DNA of 64,000 nt from Bacillota bacterium (GCA_023458035.1 JAEXAX010000017.1:1-64000), one strand, 5' to 3'. Positions 37,893-46,538 are shown, counted from the stretch's first letter. The notes: generated from the sequence alone by a model not told the origin. Numbers and translations are program-made.

Positions 37893-39133
37893 GGACGGAT
37901 ATTCACATTCGGCGGCCGGCCGGCGGCGTGGCCTTGATCAATGGTCGGACGGACAGCATCGAATCTAAATCAATGGGGCACAGACTGCTGATTGCGGCCA
38001 TGTTGTCCGGGGTCGAGATTCGGGTAAAGAATACCTCAGAAGATATTTTGGCCACCCGTGACTGCCTGCAGGCTTTGTGTTCCGTGCAGTCCAAGAAAGA
38101 ACTGCACTGTCGCGAGAGCGGCAGTACACTCAGATTTTTATTGCCGGTGGCGGCTGCGCTTGGCAAGCAGGTCGTCTTTGTGATGGAAGGCCGTCTGTCT
38201 GATAGACCGTTGACCGGTTTCCGAGAGGCGCTGGAGGAGCATGGTATCGTTTTGACAAAGCAGGACAATCGTCTGAGTGTCCGCGGGCGTCTGTCCGGCG
38301 GGACCTATCGTCTGCCCGGTGATATTTCCTCACAATATGTGAGCGGCTTGTTATTTGCGTTGCCGCTCTTGTCAGAGGATAGCCGGATCGAAATTACAGG
38401 CAAGCTGGAATCAGAGCCCTATGTGCATATGACGCTGGATGTGCTTAGGCAGGCCGGTGTTAGGATCATTGAGCTTGAAACAGCACGCCGCTTTGAGATT
38501 CCCGGCGGTCAGGCATATCATTTGCCGGTCGGCGGCTCGGTTGAAGAAGACTGGTCGAATCATGCGGTCTGGTTGGCCATGGGAGCCATCGGAGCCGGAG
38601 AACTCATCAATGTCGGTATGCGGCCGGATTCTCTGCAGGGTGATCGGGCGATCTGTGATGTGCTCAGCCGTTTCGGGGCAATGATCGTCACGGATGAAAC
38701 GGGGCGGGATATTCGAGCAGTATCAGGAAGGCTTCGTGGGATCAAGATCGACGCCTCGCAGATTCCGGATCTGGTTCCGATCCTGGCGGTGGTGGCAGCA
38801 GCAGCTAGCGGCCGCACTCGAATCTATAATGCCGCCCGTCTGCGTTTAAAGGAGAGTGACAGACTGGCCGCAGTAAAAGAGGTGCTGACCTTATTGGGGG
38901 TGCATATCAAGGCCGAGGATGACTGCCTGGAGATCGAAGGAGGACATTCGCTGCATGGCAACAGGGTGCCGTCCTTCGGTGATCATCGGATCGTCATGAT
39001 GGCGGCGGCAGCCGCCCTCTTATGTGAAGAAGAAATCGTGATCGAAGGGGCGCAGGCGGTGGCCAAGTCCTATCCGCATTTTTTTGCGGAATGTCGGAGA
39101 TTCGGCTTTGTTGTAACAGAAGAAATGGTATAA
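37889..39133 (+). CDS. aroA: 5-Enolpyruvylshikimate-3-phosphate synthase
   Basis: A 414-residue two-domain enzyme adding enolpyruvate to shikimate-3-phosphate. Seen: SKSMGHRLLIAAMLS near the start, ESGSTLRFLLPVAAALG, ISSQYVSGLLFALPL, RLRLKESDRL, and FGDHRIVMMAAAAAL near the end. The glyphosate-relevant loop reads ESGSTLRFL, without the LGNAGTAMR form of enterobacteria, so it is nearer class II. ATGA overlap with aroB. Confidence 0.94.
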   Translation: MRTDIHIRRPAGGVALINGRTDSIESKSMGHRLLIAAMLSGVEIRVKNTSEDILATRDCLQALCSVQSKKELHCRESGSTLRFLLPVAAALGKQVVFVMEGRLSDRPLTGFREALEEHGIVLTKQDNRLSVRGRLSGGTYRLPGDISSQYVSGLLFALPLLSEDSRIEITGKLESEPYVHMTLDVLRQAGVRIIELETARRFEIPGGQAYHLPVGGSVEEDWSNHAVWLAMGAIGAGELINVGMRPDSLQGDRAICDVLSRFGAMIVTDETGRDIRAVSGRLRGIKIDASQIPDLVPILAVVAAAASGRTRIYNAARLRLKESDRLAAVKEVLTLLGVHIKAEDDCLEIEGGHSLHGNRVPSFGDHRIVMMAAAAALLCEEEIVIEGAQAVAKSYPHFFAECRRFGFVVTEEMV

Positions 39134-39165
39134 TTCAGAAGAAAAAATAGCAGGAGGAAAAAGGA

Positions 39166-40251
39166 ATGGCTTCGGTCTTGGGAAAACGGATCAGAATCAG
39201 CGTTTTTGGACAATCACATTCAGAGGCTATCGGTGTGACGATCGATGGCCTGCCTGCCGGGTTTCAAATCGACAGACAGGCGCTGAAGTCGTTTATGCAG
39301 CGACGGGCACCGGGACGAAACAAGTACGGCACGGCCCGCCGCGAGGCGGATGAGCCGCAGCTTATCTGCGGGCTGGTGGATGATGTGACCTGCGGAGCGC
39401 CATTGACAGCCCTGATCTATAATACCAATACCCGTTCGCAGGATTATGCCGGACTAGCTGATATTCCGCGGCCGGGACATGCCGACTATACAGCCGCCTT
39501 ACGCTTCGGCGGTTTTCAGGATGCGGCCGGCGGCGGTCATTTTTCCGGCCGTCTGACGGCGCCACTGTGTGTTGCCGGAGGAATTTGTTTACAGATTTTA
39601 GCAGGACACGGCATTCGGGTGTTGGCCAAGGTGGATCGTATTGCCGGTATCTCTGACAGGGACTGGAATGTGCTGACCTTAGAAAAAGAGGAAACAGCGG
39701 TATCGACCAAGCAGATGCCGGTGCTGGATGACAGACAGGGTGAGCAGATGCTGGCTGAGATCGAGAAAGCCAAACTGGCCGGAGATTCGGTCGGAGGACT
39801 TATCAGCTGTAAGGTGCACGGTTTCCCGGCCGGTATCGGAACACCGATATTTGACGGCCTTGAGAACCGGCTGGCACAGGCATTATTCGGCATTCCGGCT
39901 GTCAAGGGACTGGAATTCGGCAATGGCTTTGCGGCTGCCGAGCTTTGCGGCTCCGAAAACAATGATGCCTTTCGGATGCAGGGAGGACGGGTGGTGACAA
40001 CGACAAATCATCACGGCGGCATCCTCGGCGGTATCAGCTCCGGTATGCCGATTCGTTTTCGACTGGCCGTTAAACCGACGGCGTCCATCTATCAGCCGCA
40101 GCAAAGCGTCAGTCTGTCAGAAAGGATCGACGCCGAATTACAGATCCGCGGGCGCCATGACCCCTGTATCGTACTGCGCGCCGTTCCGGTGGTCGAAGCG
40201 ATGACAGCTCTGGTACTCTGTGACATGCTGGCAGAGGAAGGAAAATTATGA
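39166..40251 (+). CDS. aroC: Chorismate synthase
   Basis: A 361-residue FMN-dependent enzyme for the last common step. GQSHSEAIGVTIDGLPAGF, RAPGRNKYGTARREADEP, RPGHADYTAALRFGGFQDAAGGGHFSGRLTA-type FMN loop, and GRHDPCIVLRAVPVVEAM are diagnostic. GGAGG precedes the ATG. The stop overlaps the aroE-aroK start by 4 bases. Confidence 0.95.
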   Translation: MASVLGKRIRISVFGQSHSEAIGVTIDGLPAGFQIDRQALKSFMQRRAPGRNKYGTARREADEPQLICGLVDDVTCGAPLTALIYNTNTRSQDYAGLADIPRPGHADYTAALRFGGFQDAAGGGHFSGRLTAPLCVAGGICLQILAGHGIRVLAKVDRIAGISDRDWNVLTLEKEETAVSTKQMPVLDDRQGEQMLAEIEKAKLAGDSVGGLISCKVHGFPAGIGTPIFDGLENRLAQALFGIPAVKGLEFGNGFAAAELCGSENNDAFRMQGGRVVTTTNHHGGILGGISSGMPIRFRLAVKPTASIYQPQQSVSLSERIDAELQIRGRHDPCIVLRAVPVVEAMTALVLCDMLAEEGKL

Positions 40252-41534
40252 AAGAGCGGGAAGCGCAGTACGGTTTATTAGGCGGGAAACTCGGCCATAG
40301 CTTTTCGCCGCGTATTCATGCGGCCCTGGCCGGCTATCAGTATACCCTATATGAAAAAACACCGGAAGAACTGGCCGAATTTATGCAGAACGGTCAATTT
40401 TCCGGCTTGAATGTTACCATTCCTTATAAACAGGCCGTCATGCCGTATTTGCGGGAGGTCAGTCCGCATGCGGCCGAGATCGGCTGTGTCAATACCATTG
40501 TGCGGCGAGCGGACGGCTCTCTGTACGGGGAGAATACGGACTATGCCGGTCTGTCCGCCCTGCTGGCCGGAATTGATGAAACGGTTACCGGAAAACGGGT
40601 GCTGATATTGGGCGACGGCGGAGCATCGCTGATGACGCAAACCTATCTGCGCCATCAAAAGGCAGCGGCTGTTTTTGTAGCCAGCCGAAGGGCGACAGCC
40701 AAGCGAAAAGCGCTGCCGGCCCTCATCCGCGTTGTATCCTATCAGGAGGCTCTTGCTCTGTCGGGGATCGAGCTGGTGATCAATACAACACCGGTCGGGA
40801 TGGAGCCGCATACCGGAGCAACGCCGATCGACCTGTCGGGTTTCGCGGACTGTCGGGCGGTGATCGATCTGATTTACAATCCGTTACAGACCCGCCTGCT
40901 TTTTGAAGCCGAACGGCTGGGTATGAAAACCGCCAATGGACTGGCGATGCTGGTCGAACAGGCGGCGGCTGCCGCTGCGCTTTTTACCGGAAAACCGATT
41001 TTGCCGGAACGAACAAAGCAGGTCTTGCTGGATATAAAGGCGGAGATGACCAATATTATCCTGATCGGTATGCCGGGGTGCGGCAAATCAACAGTCGGAA
41101 GATTATTGAGTACGAAAATGAAGCGCCCGTTTTTGGATGCCGATCTTTGCTTTGCTGAAAAATTCGGCCGGGCACCGCAGGATGTCATTGTGCAGCAGGG
41201 AGAGGCGGCTTTTCGCCGAATGGAAACAGAACTGCTGGCAAAGCTGACGCGGGAAAAAGGGATCGTACTGGCTACCGGCGGCGGGGTGGTGACAGTGCCG
41301 GAAAATCAGGCTCTGCTGCGACAGAATGGTCATATCTTTTATATCAAGCGGGATCTTCGAGATTTATCAACTAAGGGACGACCGCTGTCACAGCAGACCT
41401 CGGTTGAAGCCTTGTTCCGTCAACGCAGGAAGGCATACGAAGACTGGGCGGATGAGATTGTGTTTAACTGGAGCAGTCGAAGAACCTGTCAGATTATAGA
41501 GAAGAGGTGGAAGCATGCGTATTCAGGTAATTAA
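40248..41534 (+). CDS. aroEK: Fused shikimate dehydrogenase-shikimate kinase
   Basis: A 428-residue bifunctional protein. Residues 1-262 are shikimate dehydrogenase: GHSFSPRIHAAL, catalytic Lys61 in NVTIPYK, Asp98 in ENTDYAG, and a Rossmann half with VLILGDGGAS. Residues about 265-428 are shikimate kinase: P-loop GMPGCGKST from 274, DADLCFAEKFG, FRRMETELL, ATGGGVV and a lid RPLS. The frame is continuous without stop or shift, so both activities come from one chain. No separate aroE or aroK is seen in the window. Confidence 0.93.
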   Translation: MKEREAQYGLLGGKLGHSFSPRIHAALAGYQYTLYEKTPEELAEFMQNGQFSGLNVTIPYKQAVMPYLREVSPHAAEIGCVNTIVRRADGSLYGENTDYAGLSALLAGIDETVTGKRVLILGDGGASLMTQTYLRHQKAAAVFVASRRATAKRKALPALIRVVSYQEALALSGIELVINTTPVGMEPHTGATPIDLSGFADCRAVIDLIYNPLQTRLLFEAERLGMKTANGLAMLVEQAAAAAALFTGKPILPERTKQVLLDIKAEMTNIILIGMPGCGKSTVGRLLSTKMKRPFLDADLCFAEKFGRAPQDVIVQQGEAAFRRMETELLAKLTREKGIVLATGGGVVTVPENQALLRQNGHIFYIKRDLRDLSTKGRPLSQQTSVEALFRQRRKAYEDWADEIVFNWSSRRTCQIIEKRWKHAYSGN

Positions 41535-41961
41535 CGGCCCGAATCTGAATTTACTCGGAAGAAGAGAGCCGCAGATCTACGGTTCGCTGACCTTGCAGGA
41601 TATTGAGCGGCGGCTGCGTGACCATGTCGGCAGTCGGCCGATCGAGCTGTCGTTTTTTCAATCCAATCACGAGGGCGCCATTGTTGATTGTATTCAGGCC
41701 TGTCTGGATGCGGCTGACGGCATTATCATCAATCCGGCGGCCTATACGCATACCAGCGTGGCTATTTTGGATGCGCTGAAGGCGGTGGCTGTTCCGACCG
41801 TTGAGGTTCATTTATCGGATATCAGCCGTCGGGAGGACTTTCGGCAGCATTCTTATGTTTCATTGGCAGCCGCGGCGACCATCTGCGGTAAGGGTGCGGC
41901 CGGCTATCTGGAGGCGCTCGATTTGCTGTGGCAGATACAGGAGGAAAAGGAGTCATGCTGA
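41515..41961 (+). CDS. aroQ: Type II 3-dehydroquinate dehydratase
   Basis: A 148-residue dodecameric-type dehydroquinase. The start QVINGPNLNLLGRREPQIYG contains the active-site Asn and the Tyr of the lid; FFQSNHEGAIVDCIQ and IINPAAYTHTSVAILDAL with its His complete the site. GAAGAGGTGG precedes the ATG, and the gene overlaps the kinase end by 20 bases. It completes the pathway from DAHP to chorismate in this operon. Confidence 0.95.
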   Translation: MRIQVINGPNLNLLGRREPQIYGSLTLQDIERRLRDHVGSRPIELSFFQSNHEGAIVDCIQACLDAADGIIINPAAYTHTSVAILDALKAVAVPTVEVHLSDISRREDFRQHSYVSLAAAATICGKGAAGYLEALDLLWQIQEEKESC

Positions 41962-43151
41962 AGCTTTCAAAGAAAATGCAGGAGCAGCTGGCGGGCAGTT
42001 CCGTTATTCGACAACTCTTTGAAGAGGGGCGAAAAATGGCCGAATTGTACGGAGAAGATCAGGTTTATGATTTCAGCCTGGGGAACCCCTATCCGCCGGC
42101 CCCGCCGGCGGTGGCGGCCGGTATAAAAGATCGACTGGAACGGCTGAGCAGCCGTGAGTTGCACGGATATATGCCAAACGCCGGATATCCCGAGGTTCGT
42201 CAGGCGATCGCCGCTTCATTGCACAAGCGGTTTGGAGTGTCCTATACACAGGAGCACATTCTGATGACAGTCGGGGCGGCGGCGGCCTTGAACCTGCTTT
42301 GCGCCTGCTTGCTGGAGCCGGACGATGAGGTGATTTGCTTTGCCCCGTTCTTTGGTGAATACCGAAATTATGTTCGGCATCAGGGGGCGACGCTGGTGGT
42401 GGCGCCGGCCAGGACGAAGGACCTTCTGCCGGACATCGGTGCCCTGGCCGGTCTGGTTAACGAACGGACCAAGATGCTTTGGTTAAACAATCCGAACAAC
42501 CCATCCGGGATCGTCTATCCGAAGGAGGTGTATCAGGAGTTGGCTCGTGAAGTCACCAGGCTGGAAGAACAGATCGGTCATGAGATCCTCGTTGTTTCGG
42601 ATGAACCTTACCGGGAGCTGGTTTATGACGGTATTACCGTGCCTTATGCCGCTCATTATTTTCCGAACAGCGTGATCTGCTATTCCTTCAGTAAATCCCT
42701 TTCCCTGCCGGGAGAGCGGATAGGCTATCTGGCTGTTTCGCCGACCCTGACGCAGGCGGCAGAGTTGGTTTCCGCCCTGACGGTGGCCAATCGAACACTC
42801 GGCTTTGTCAATGCGCCGTCTTTGATTCAGCGAGTCGTTACGGATTGCTTGGAAACAGCCGTTGATGTGACGATCTATGATTATAACCGCCGGCTGCTGT
42901 ATGACCGTTTGACTGAGTTAGGATTTGACTGCATCAAACCGCAGGGAGCTTTTTATCTGATGATCCGTTCGCCACTGGACGATACGGCCGGCTTTGTGGC
43001 CGCGGCCAAGCGGCAGCATATAGTACTGGTCGATACCGAAAGCTTCGGAGCACCGGGCTATGTGCGCCTGGCCTATTGTGTGTCGAGTGAAGTGGTCAAG
43101 CGGTCATTGCCTGCCTTTGCCCGATTGGCGGCCGAGTTTTTCAAAGCGTAG
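41955..43151 (+). CDS. PLP-dependent aminotransferase, probable aromatic transaminase
   Basis: A 398-residue fold-type I aminotransferase. LGNPYPPAPPAV near the start, LNNPNNPSG, SDEPYRELVYDG, and the PLP lysine in SFSKSLSLPGERIGY are all present. ATG 41955 has AAGGAG upstream and overlaps the aroQ stop. As the last gene of the aromatic operon it could transaminate phenylpyruvate and 4-hydroxyphenylpyruvate; the substrate is inferred from position only. An alternative is a broad alanine/aspartate-type transaminase. Confidence 0.85.
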   Translation: MLKLSKKMQEQLAGSSVIRQLFEEGRKMAELYGEDQVYDFSLGNPYPPAPPAVAAGIKDRLERLSSRELHGYMPNAGYPEVRQAIAASLHKRFGVSYTQEHILMTVGAAAALNLLCACLLEPDDEVICFAPFFGEYRNYVRHQGATLVVAPARTKDLLPDIGALAGLVNERTKMLWLNNPNNPSGIVYPKEVYQELAREVTRLEEQIGHEILVVSDEPYRELVYDGITVPYAAHYFPNSVICYSFSKSLSLPGERIGYLAVSPTLTQAAELVSALTVANRTLGFVNAPSLIQRVVTDCLETAVDVTIYDYNRRLLYDRLTELGFDCIKPQGAFYLMIRSPLDDTAGFVAAAKRQHIVLVDTESFGAPGYVRLAYCVSSEVVKRSLPAFARLAAEFFKA

Positions 43152-43211
43152 TGATATCAGAACGGTGTTGTATGTTGTGCCTGCTTGCTTTGTATTTTTA
43201 TAAAAAAACAC

Positions 43212-43240
43212 TTGCCTGATAACTGCTTGTATGGTAAAAT
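43212..43240 (+). promoter_or_regulatory. Promoter of tRNA-Cys
   Basis: TTGCCT (43212-43217), 17-bp spacer, TAAAAT (43235-43240), about 20 bases before the mature tRNA. Confidence 0.55.
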
Positions 43241-43260
43241 AAGCTTCGTTGTTAGGAAGT

Positions 43261-43331
43261 GGCGCAATAGCCAAGTGGTAAGGCACGGGTCTGCAACACC
43301 CTCACCCCCAGTTCAAATCTGGGTTGCGCCT
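43261..43331 (+). tRNA. tRNA-Cys (GCA)
   Basis: A 71-base cloverleaf: acceptor GGCGCAA/TTGCGCC, D-arm GCC..GGC, anticodon loop CTGCAAC with anticodon GCA, T-arm CCCAG TTCAAAT CTGGG, discriminator T. The 3' CCA is not encoded. The outermost anticodon-stem pair (27-43) is C-U, a mismatch where G-U is common. A terminator starts three bases after the end. Confidence 0.93.
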
Positions 43332-43334
43332 GGT

Positions 43335-43371
43335 AGAGCTTGAGAATCAAATCGGTTTTCAAGCTCTTTTT
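43335..43371 (+). terminator. Terminator after tRNA-Cys
   Basis: Stem AGAGCTTGA / TCAAGCTCT (43335-43343 with 43359-43367) followed by TTTTT. Placed immediately after the tRNA, so it ends a single-tRNA transcript. Confidence 0.75.
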
Positions 43372-43425
43372 GTATCAATCGGCCGGGTGTATACCGCCGC
43401 AAAATATCATTCGGGAGGACAAAAG

Positions 43426-44712
43426 ATGACATATCAATCCATGACAAGAGAGCAGTTGGAACAGGAACAGGCTCGTTTGACCGCCGCTTTTGCCAAGGTC
43501 AAGGCTCAGAAGTTAACTCTTGACATGAGCCGTGGAAAGCCGGGTAAGGAACAGTTGGAGCTGGTGATGGATATGCTGGATACGATCGATTCTCATTCAA
43601 ATCTGATCGGAGAAAACGGTATGGACTATCGTAACTACGGTGTGCCGGAAGGAGTCATCGAGAGTCGTCGTTTGTTTGCCGACTTAATGGAGGTACCGGT
43701 GGACAATGTGCTGGTGATGGGCAATTCCAGCTTGAATATTATGTTTGACGTCATTGCGCATGCCATGACCCACGGTGTGATGGGCGGTACACCCTGGACG
43801 AAGCAGGAACAGGTGCGCTTCCTCTGCCCGGTACCGGGGTATGACCGTCACTTCGGTATCTTACAGCATTTCGGCATCGAGATGATCAATGTGACCATGA
43901 CCGAGAACGGACCGGATATGGATCAGGTGGAGGCGCTGGTGAATACGGATGCTTCGATCAAGGGAATCTGGTGTGTGCCGAAATACTCGAATCCGCAGGG
44001 CTACAGCTATTCGGATGAAACCGTTCGTCGTCTGGCGGCACTGAAACCGGCCACCGCCGACTTCCGTCTGTATTGGGACAATGCCTATGCGGTGCATCAT
44101 CTGTATGCAGACGATCAGGATCAGCTGCTGGAGATTCTGGCAGCCTGTCGTGAGAATGGCAATGAGGATCTGGTGTATGAGTTTTGCTCAACCTCGAAGA
44201 TCAGTTTTCCGGGAGCCGGCGTGGCTGCCCTGATCAGCTCAGAGGCTAACCTGGCAGATCTGAAGAAGGCCTTCTTCTATCAGACCATCGGTCATGACAA
44301 GCTCAACCAGCTGCGTCATGCCAGATACTTCCGTGATCCGGCCGGTGTGGCAGCCAAGATGAAGGAGCATGCCGAGGTGCTGCGCCCGAAGTTTGAGGCA
44401 GTCTGGAAGGTGTTGGAGCGTGAAATCGCACCGCTTGGCATCGGCAGCTGGACTACGCCGAAGGGCGGCTACTTTATTTCCTTTGAAACGCTGGAAGGCT
44501 GTGCTGCCGCCGTGGTGGCTAAGTGTAAGGAAGGCGGCATGGTATTGACCGGCGCCGGAGCACCCTTCCCGTATGGCAAGGACCCGAAGGATACCAACAT
44601 TCGTATCGCCCCGACCTTCCCGGCGGTGGCAGAGATGGAGCAGGCAGCCGAGCTGTTTGCCCTTTGTGTGAAGCTGGTCAGCGTGGATAAGCTGCTGCGG
44701 GAGATGGCCTGA
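43426..44712 (+). CDS. Type Ic aspartate aminotransferase
   Basis: A 428-residue PLP enzyme of the type Ic aspartate aminotransferase family. Seen: LDMSRGKPGKEQLEL near the start, MDYRNYGVPEG, NSSLNIMFDVIAHAM, CVPKYSNPQGYSYSDETV, YWDNAYAVHHL and the PLP lysine in STSKISFPGAGVA. ATG 43426 has GGGAGG upstream; the longer frame reading out of the tRNA is rejected. Converts aspartate and 2-oxoglutarate to oxaloacetate and glutamate. It ends before a very strong hairpin terminator. Confidence 0.88.
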   Translation: MTYQSMTREQLEQEQARLTAAFAKVKAQKLTLDMSRGKPGKEQLELVMDMLDTIDSHSNLIGENGMDYRNYGVPEGVIESRRLFADLMEVPVDNVLVMGNSSLNIMFDVIAHAMTHGVMGGTPWTKQEQVRFLCPVPGYDRHFGILQHFGIEMINVTMTENGPDMDQVEALVNTDASIKGIWCVPKYSNPQGYSYSDETVRRLAALKPATADFRLYWDNAYAVHHLYADDQDQLLEILAACRENGNEDLVYEFCSTSKISFPGAGVAALISSEANLADLKKAFFYQTIGHDKLNQLRHARYFRDPAGVAAKMKEHAEVLRPKFEAVWKVLEREIAPLGIGSWTTPKGGYFISFETLEGCAAAVVAKCKEGGMVLTGAGAPFPYGKDPKDTNIRIAPTFPAVAEMEQAAELFALCVKLVSVDKLLREMA

Positions 44713-44749
44713 AAACAGAGCTTTAGACAGAAATGTAGAACAAAAAAAG

Positions 44750-44807
44750 ACAGCTGTGTCAGTATGATGGTTTGCTTTGTCATCATACTGACACAGCTGT
44801 TTCTTTA
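44750..44807 (+). terminator. Very strong bidirectional terminator
   Basis: A perfect 20-bp inverted repeat (44750-44769 with 44781-44800) around an 11-base loop, followed by TTTCTTT and preceded by AAAAAAAG. It can terminate on both strands. The stem is unusually long and without mismatch. Confidence 0.85.
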
Positions 44808-44991
44808 TTATTATCATATACAGAGCAAAGCGGCAATGGTGGAACTGGAAAAATACACAAATAAATGCATAAAAATCCGGGGTAATAAATGGCGCATTGC
44901 GAAAAAAATAGAATATAAAAATAAAATAAAACGGTATAATAAATAATATAATTGTAAAAGTGATCCATAAAATAGTCATATCGACGAATCG
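44808..44991. other. A+T-rich intergenic stretch without a recognised gene
   Basis: This 184-bp gap between the terminator and the GNAT gene is rich in A/T runs. A short plus-strand frame (44764-44946) starts inside the terminator stem and has no ribosome site, so I do not call it. No RNA or promoter stands out. Confidence 0.5.
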
Positions 44992-45273
44992 TTATGATTT
45001 CCGTTTCAGCCACAGACTGTGGTACATCGGATGCTTTTCCATCCAGGAGGCAGCGTAGCTACAGGAGGTATAGGCCTTTTTGCCGCTGCCGGAAATCTGA
45101 TCAACGGCTGCCTGTACCAGCTTGCCGGCAACGCCCTGTCCGCGCAGGCTGTCATCGACAAAGGTGTGGTTGATATCGACCGTATGAGCATCCAGACTCG
45201 GAAAAGTAATTTCTGCAATCATGCGGCCTGTAACGTCATTCATAAAAATACGTCCCTTTTCATATTGAAACAT
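44992..45273 (-). CDS. Small GNAT-family acetyltransferase (NATD1/YjdJ type)
   Basis: A 93-residue protein of the short acetyltransferase family. AEITFPSLDAHTVDINHTFVDDSLRGQGVAGKLVQAAVD holds the acetyl-CoA loop (RGQGVAGKL), and the SCSYAASWMEKHP motif is characteristic. AAAAGGAGG precedes the ATG at 45273. The substrate is unknown. It is divergent from ddl. Confidence 0.85.
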   Translation of the reverse strand: MFQYEKGRIFMNDVTGRMIAEITFPSLDAHTVDINHTFVDDSLRGQGVAGKLVQAAVDQISGSGKKAYTSCSYAASWMEKHPMYHSLWLKRKS

Positions 45274-45366
45274 GGTGTTCCTCCTTTTACTGTCGGGGGC
45301 TTTACGTAGAGGAGCCTTCTGATCAATAGGGCGCCTCCGTTTGTTCTATTGCAATACATCATTTTC

Positions 45367-45394
45367 ATTATAGCACAACGGTCAAATTTGTCGA
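45367..45394 (-). promoter_or_regulatory. Extended -10 promoter of the GNAT gene
   Basis: On the minus strand: TCGACA (45389-45394), 16-bp spacer, perfect TATAAT (45367-45372) preceded by TGC, an extended -10. The divergent ddl promoter has a very similar core. Confidence 0.55.
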
Positions 45395-45424
45395 CAGGAT
45401 AGACTTCTTTTCCGATTGAAGTTG

Positions 45425-45433
45425 TGCTAGAAT
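45425..45433 (+). promoter_or_regulatory. Extended -10 promoter of ddl-murF
   Basis: TGC-TAGAAT (TGn at 45425-45427, -10 at 45428-45433) with only a weak -35 upstream. The segment TTGAAGTTGTGCTAGAAT resembles the minus-strand TTGACCGTTGTGCTATAAT about 50 bp away. Confidence 0.4.
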
Positions 45434-45500
45434 AGGAAGGAAACATTGATAGCTTGTATAGATATTGTGATTGAATAACGCAGTAAGGAAGTGTGTAAGA

Positions 45501-46514
45501 ATGAAGATTGTTGTTTTAGCAGGTGGGATCAGTACGGAAAGAGCAGTGTCGATCGTCAGCGGTACCGGTATCGCCATGGCGCTTCAGGCTAAGGGGCACG
45601 ATGTGATCCTGGCAGATGTATATGCCGGCTATTTTGGAAGCTTAGACGAAGAAGGGTGGAAGCAGGCCAATCTGTTGGAGATGTCAGCCTGGATTCAGGC
45701 AGTGGATATTCAGGAAGAACGGTCCGGTCAGCCGCAGGGCTTTTTCGGACACGGTATCCTGGAGCTGTGTCGGCAGGCTGATATCGTATTTTTAGGTCTG
45801 CATGGTGAAGACGGAGAAAACGGAAAGGTGCAGGCTGCCTTTGATCTGCTCGGTATCAAATATACCGGCAGCGGTCATCTGGGTTCAGCGGTGGCCATGG
45901 ACAAGGAGTTGTCCAAGCAGCTGTTTCGGTCTGCCGGTATTCCGACTCCGGCCGGCATCGCTTTGCGCCGGGGAGAGGAGGTTCCGGCATTTCCGCTGCC
46001 GGCAGTTGTAAAACCGGCCTGCGGCGGTTCCAGCGTCGGCGTCAGCATTGCCCGGACGGAGGAGGAGCTGCGGGCGGCCGTAGCCGAGGCTTTTTCTTAT
46101 GAAGAGAAGATTCTGATCGAGCAATATATCAGCGGTCGTGAGTTCTCGGTCGGAGTGGTCGAGGGAGTGGCCTATCCGGTGATCGAGATCGCTCCGGTAG
46201 AAGGCTTTTACGATTATCAGAATAAGTATAAGCCTGGAGCGGCGGTGGAAACCTGTCCGGCGCAGCTTTCGGATGAAAAGACCAGGCAAATGCAGGCACA
46301 CGCCGAGGCGGTGATGGAGGTTCTGCATCTGGACGGTTATGCCCGAATGGACTTTTTGATGGATGAGGAGGAAAATCTTTATTGTCTGGAGGCGAATACT
46401 TTGCCGGGTATGACTCCGACCAGTTTGCTGCCGCAGGAGGCTGCCGTGCTGTGCATTGATTATGCCAGTCTGTGTGAGCGTCTGATCGAGGTATCGCAGA
46501 AGATTCAGCGTTAA
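45501..46514 (+). CDS. ddl: D-alanine-D-alanine ligase
   Basis: A 337-residue ATP-grasp ligase making the D-Ala-D-Ala dipeptide for peptidoglycan. VLAGGISTERAVSIVSG at the start, HGEDGENGKVQ, the ATP loop KPACGGSSVGVS, EFSVGVVEG, and the omega loop FYDYQNKY with the Tyr/Lys typical of D-Ala rather than D-lactate ligases. DGYARMDFLMDEE and NTLPGMTPTSLLP finish the active site. ATG 45501 follows AAGGAAG. Followed by murF, 24 bp on. Confidence 0.94.
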   Translation: MKIVVLAGGISTERAVSIVSGTGIAMALQAKGHDVILADVYAGYFGSLDEEGWKQANLLEMSAWIQAVDIQEERSGQPQGFFGHGILELCRQADIVFLGLHGEDGENGKVQAAFDLLGIKYTGSGHLGSAVAMDKELSKQLFRSAGIPTPAGIALRRGEEVPAFPLPAVVKPACGGSSVGVSIARTEEELRAAVAEAFSYEEKILIEQYISGREFSVGVVEGVAYPVIEIAPVEGFYDYQNKYKPGAAVETCPAQLSDEKTRQMQAHAEAVMEVLHLDGYARMDFLMDEEENLYCLEANTLPGMTPTSLLPQEAAVLCIDYASLCERLIEVSQKIQR

Positions 46515-46538
46515 TCAGCTGTCAGGGAGGAAAACATC

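Noticed and set aside
44764..44946. 60-codon plus-strand frame after the type Ic aminotransferase gene
   Set aside because: It begins inside a terminator stem, has no ribosome site, and its composition just follows the A+T-rich DNA.
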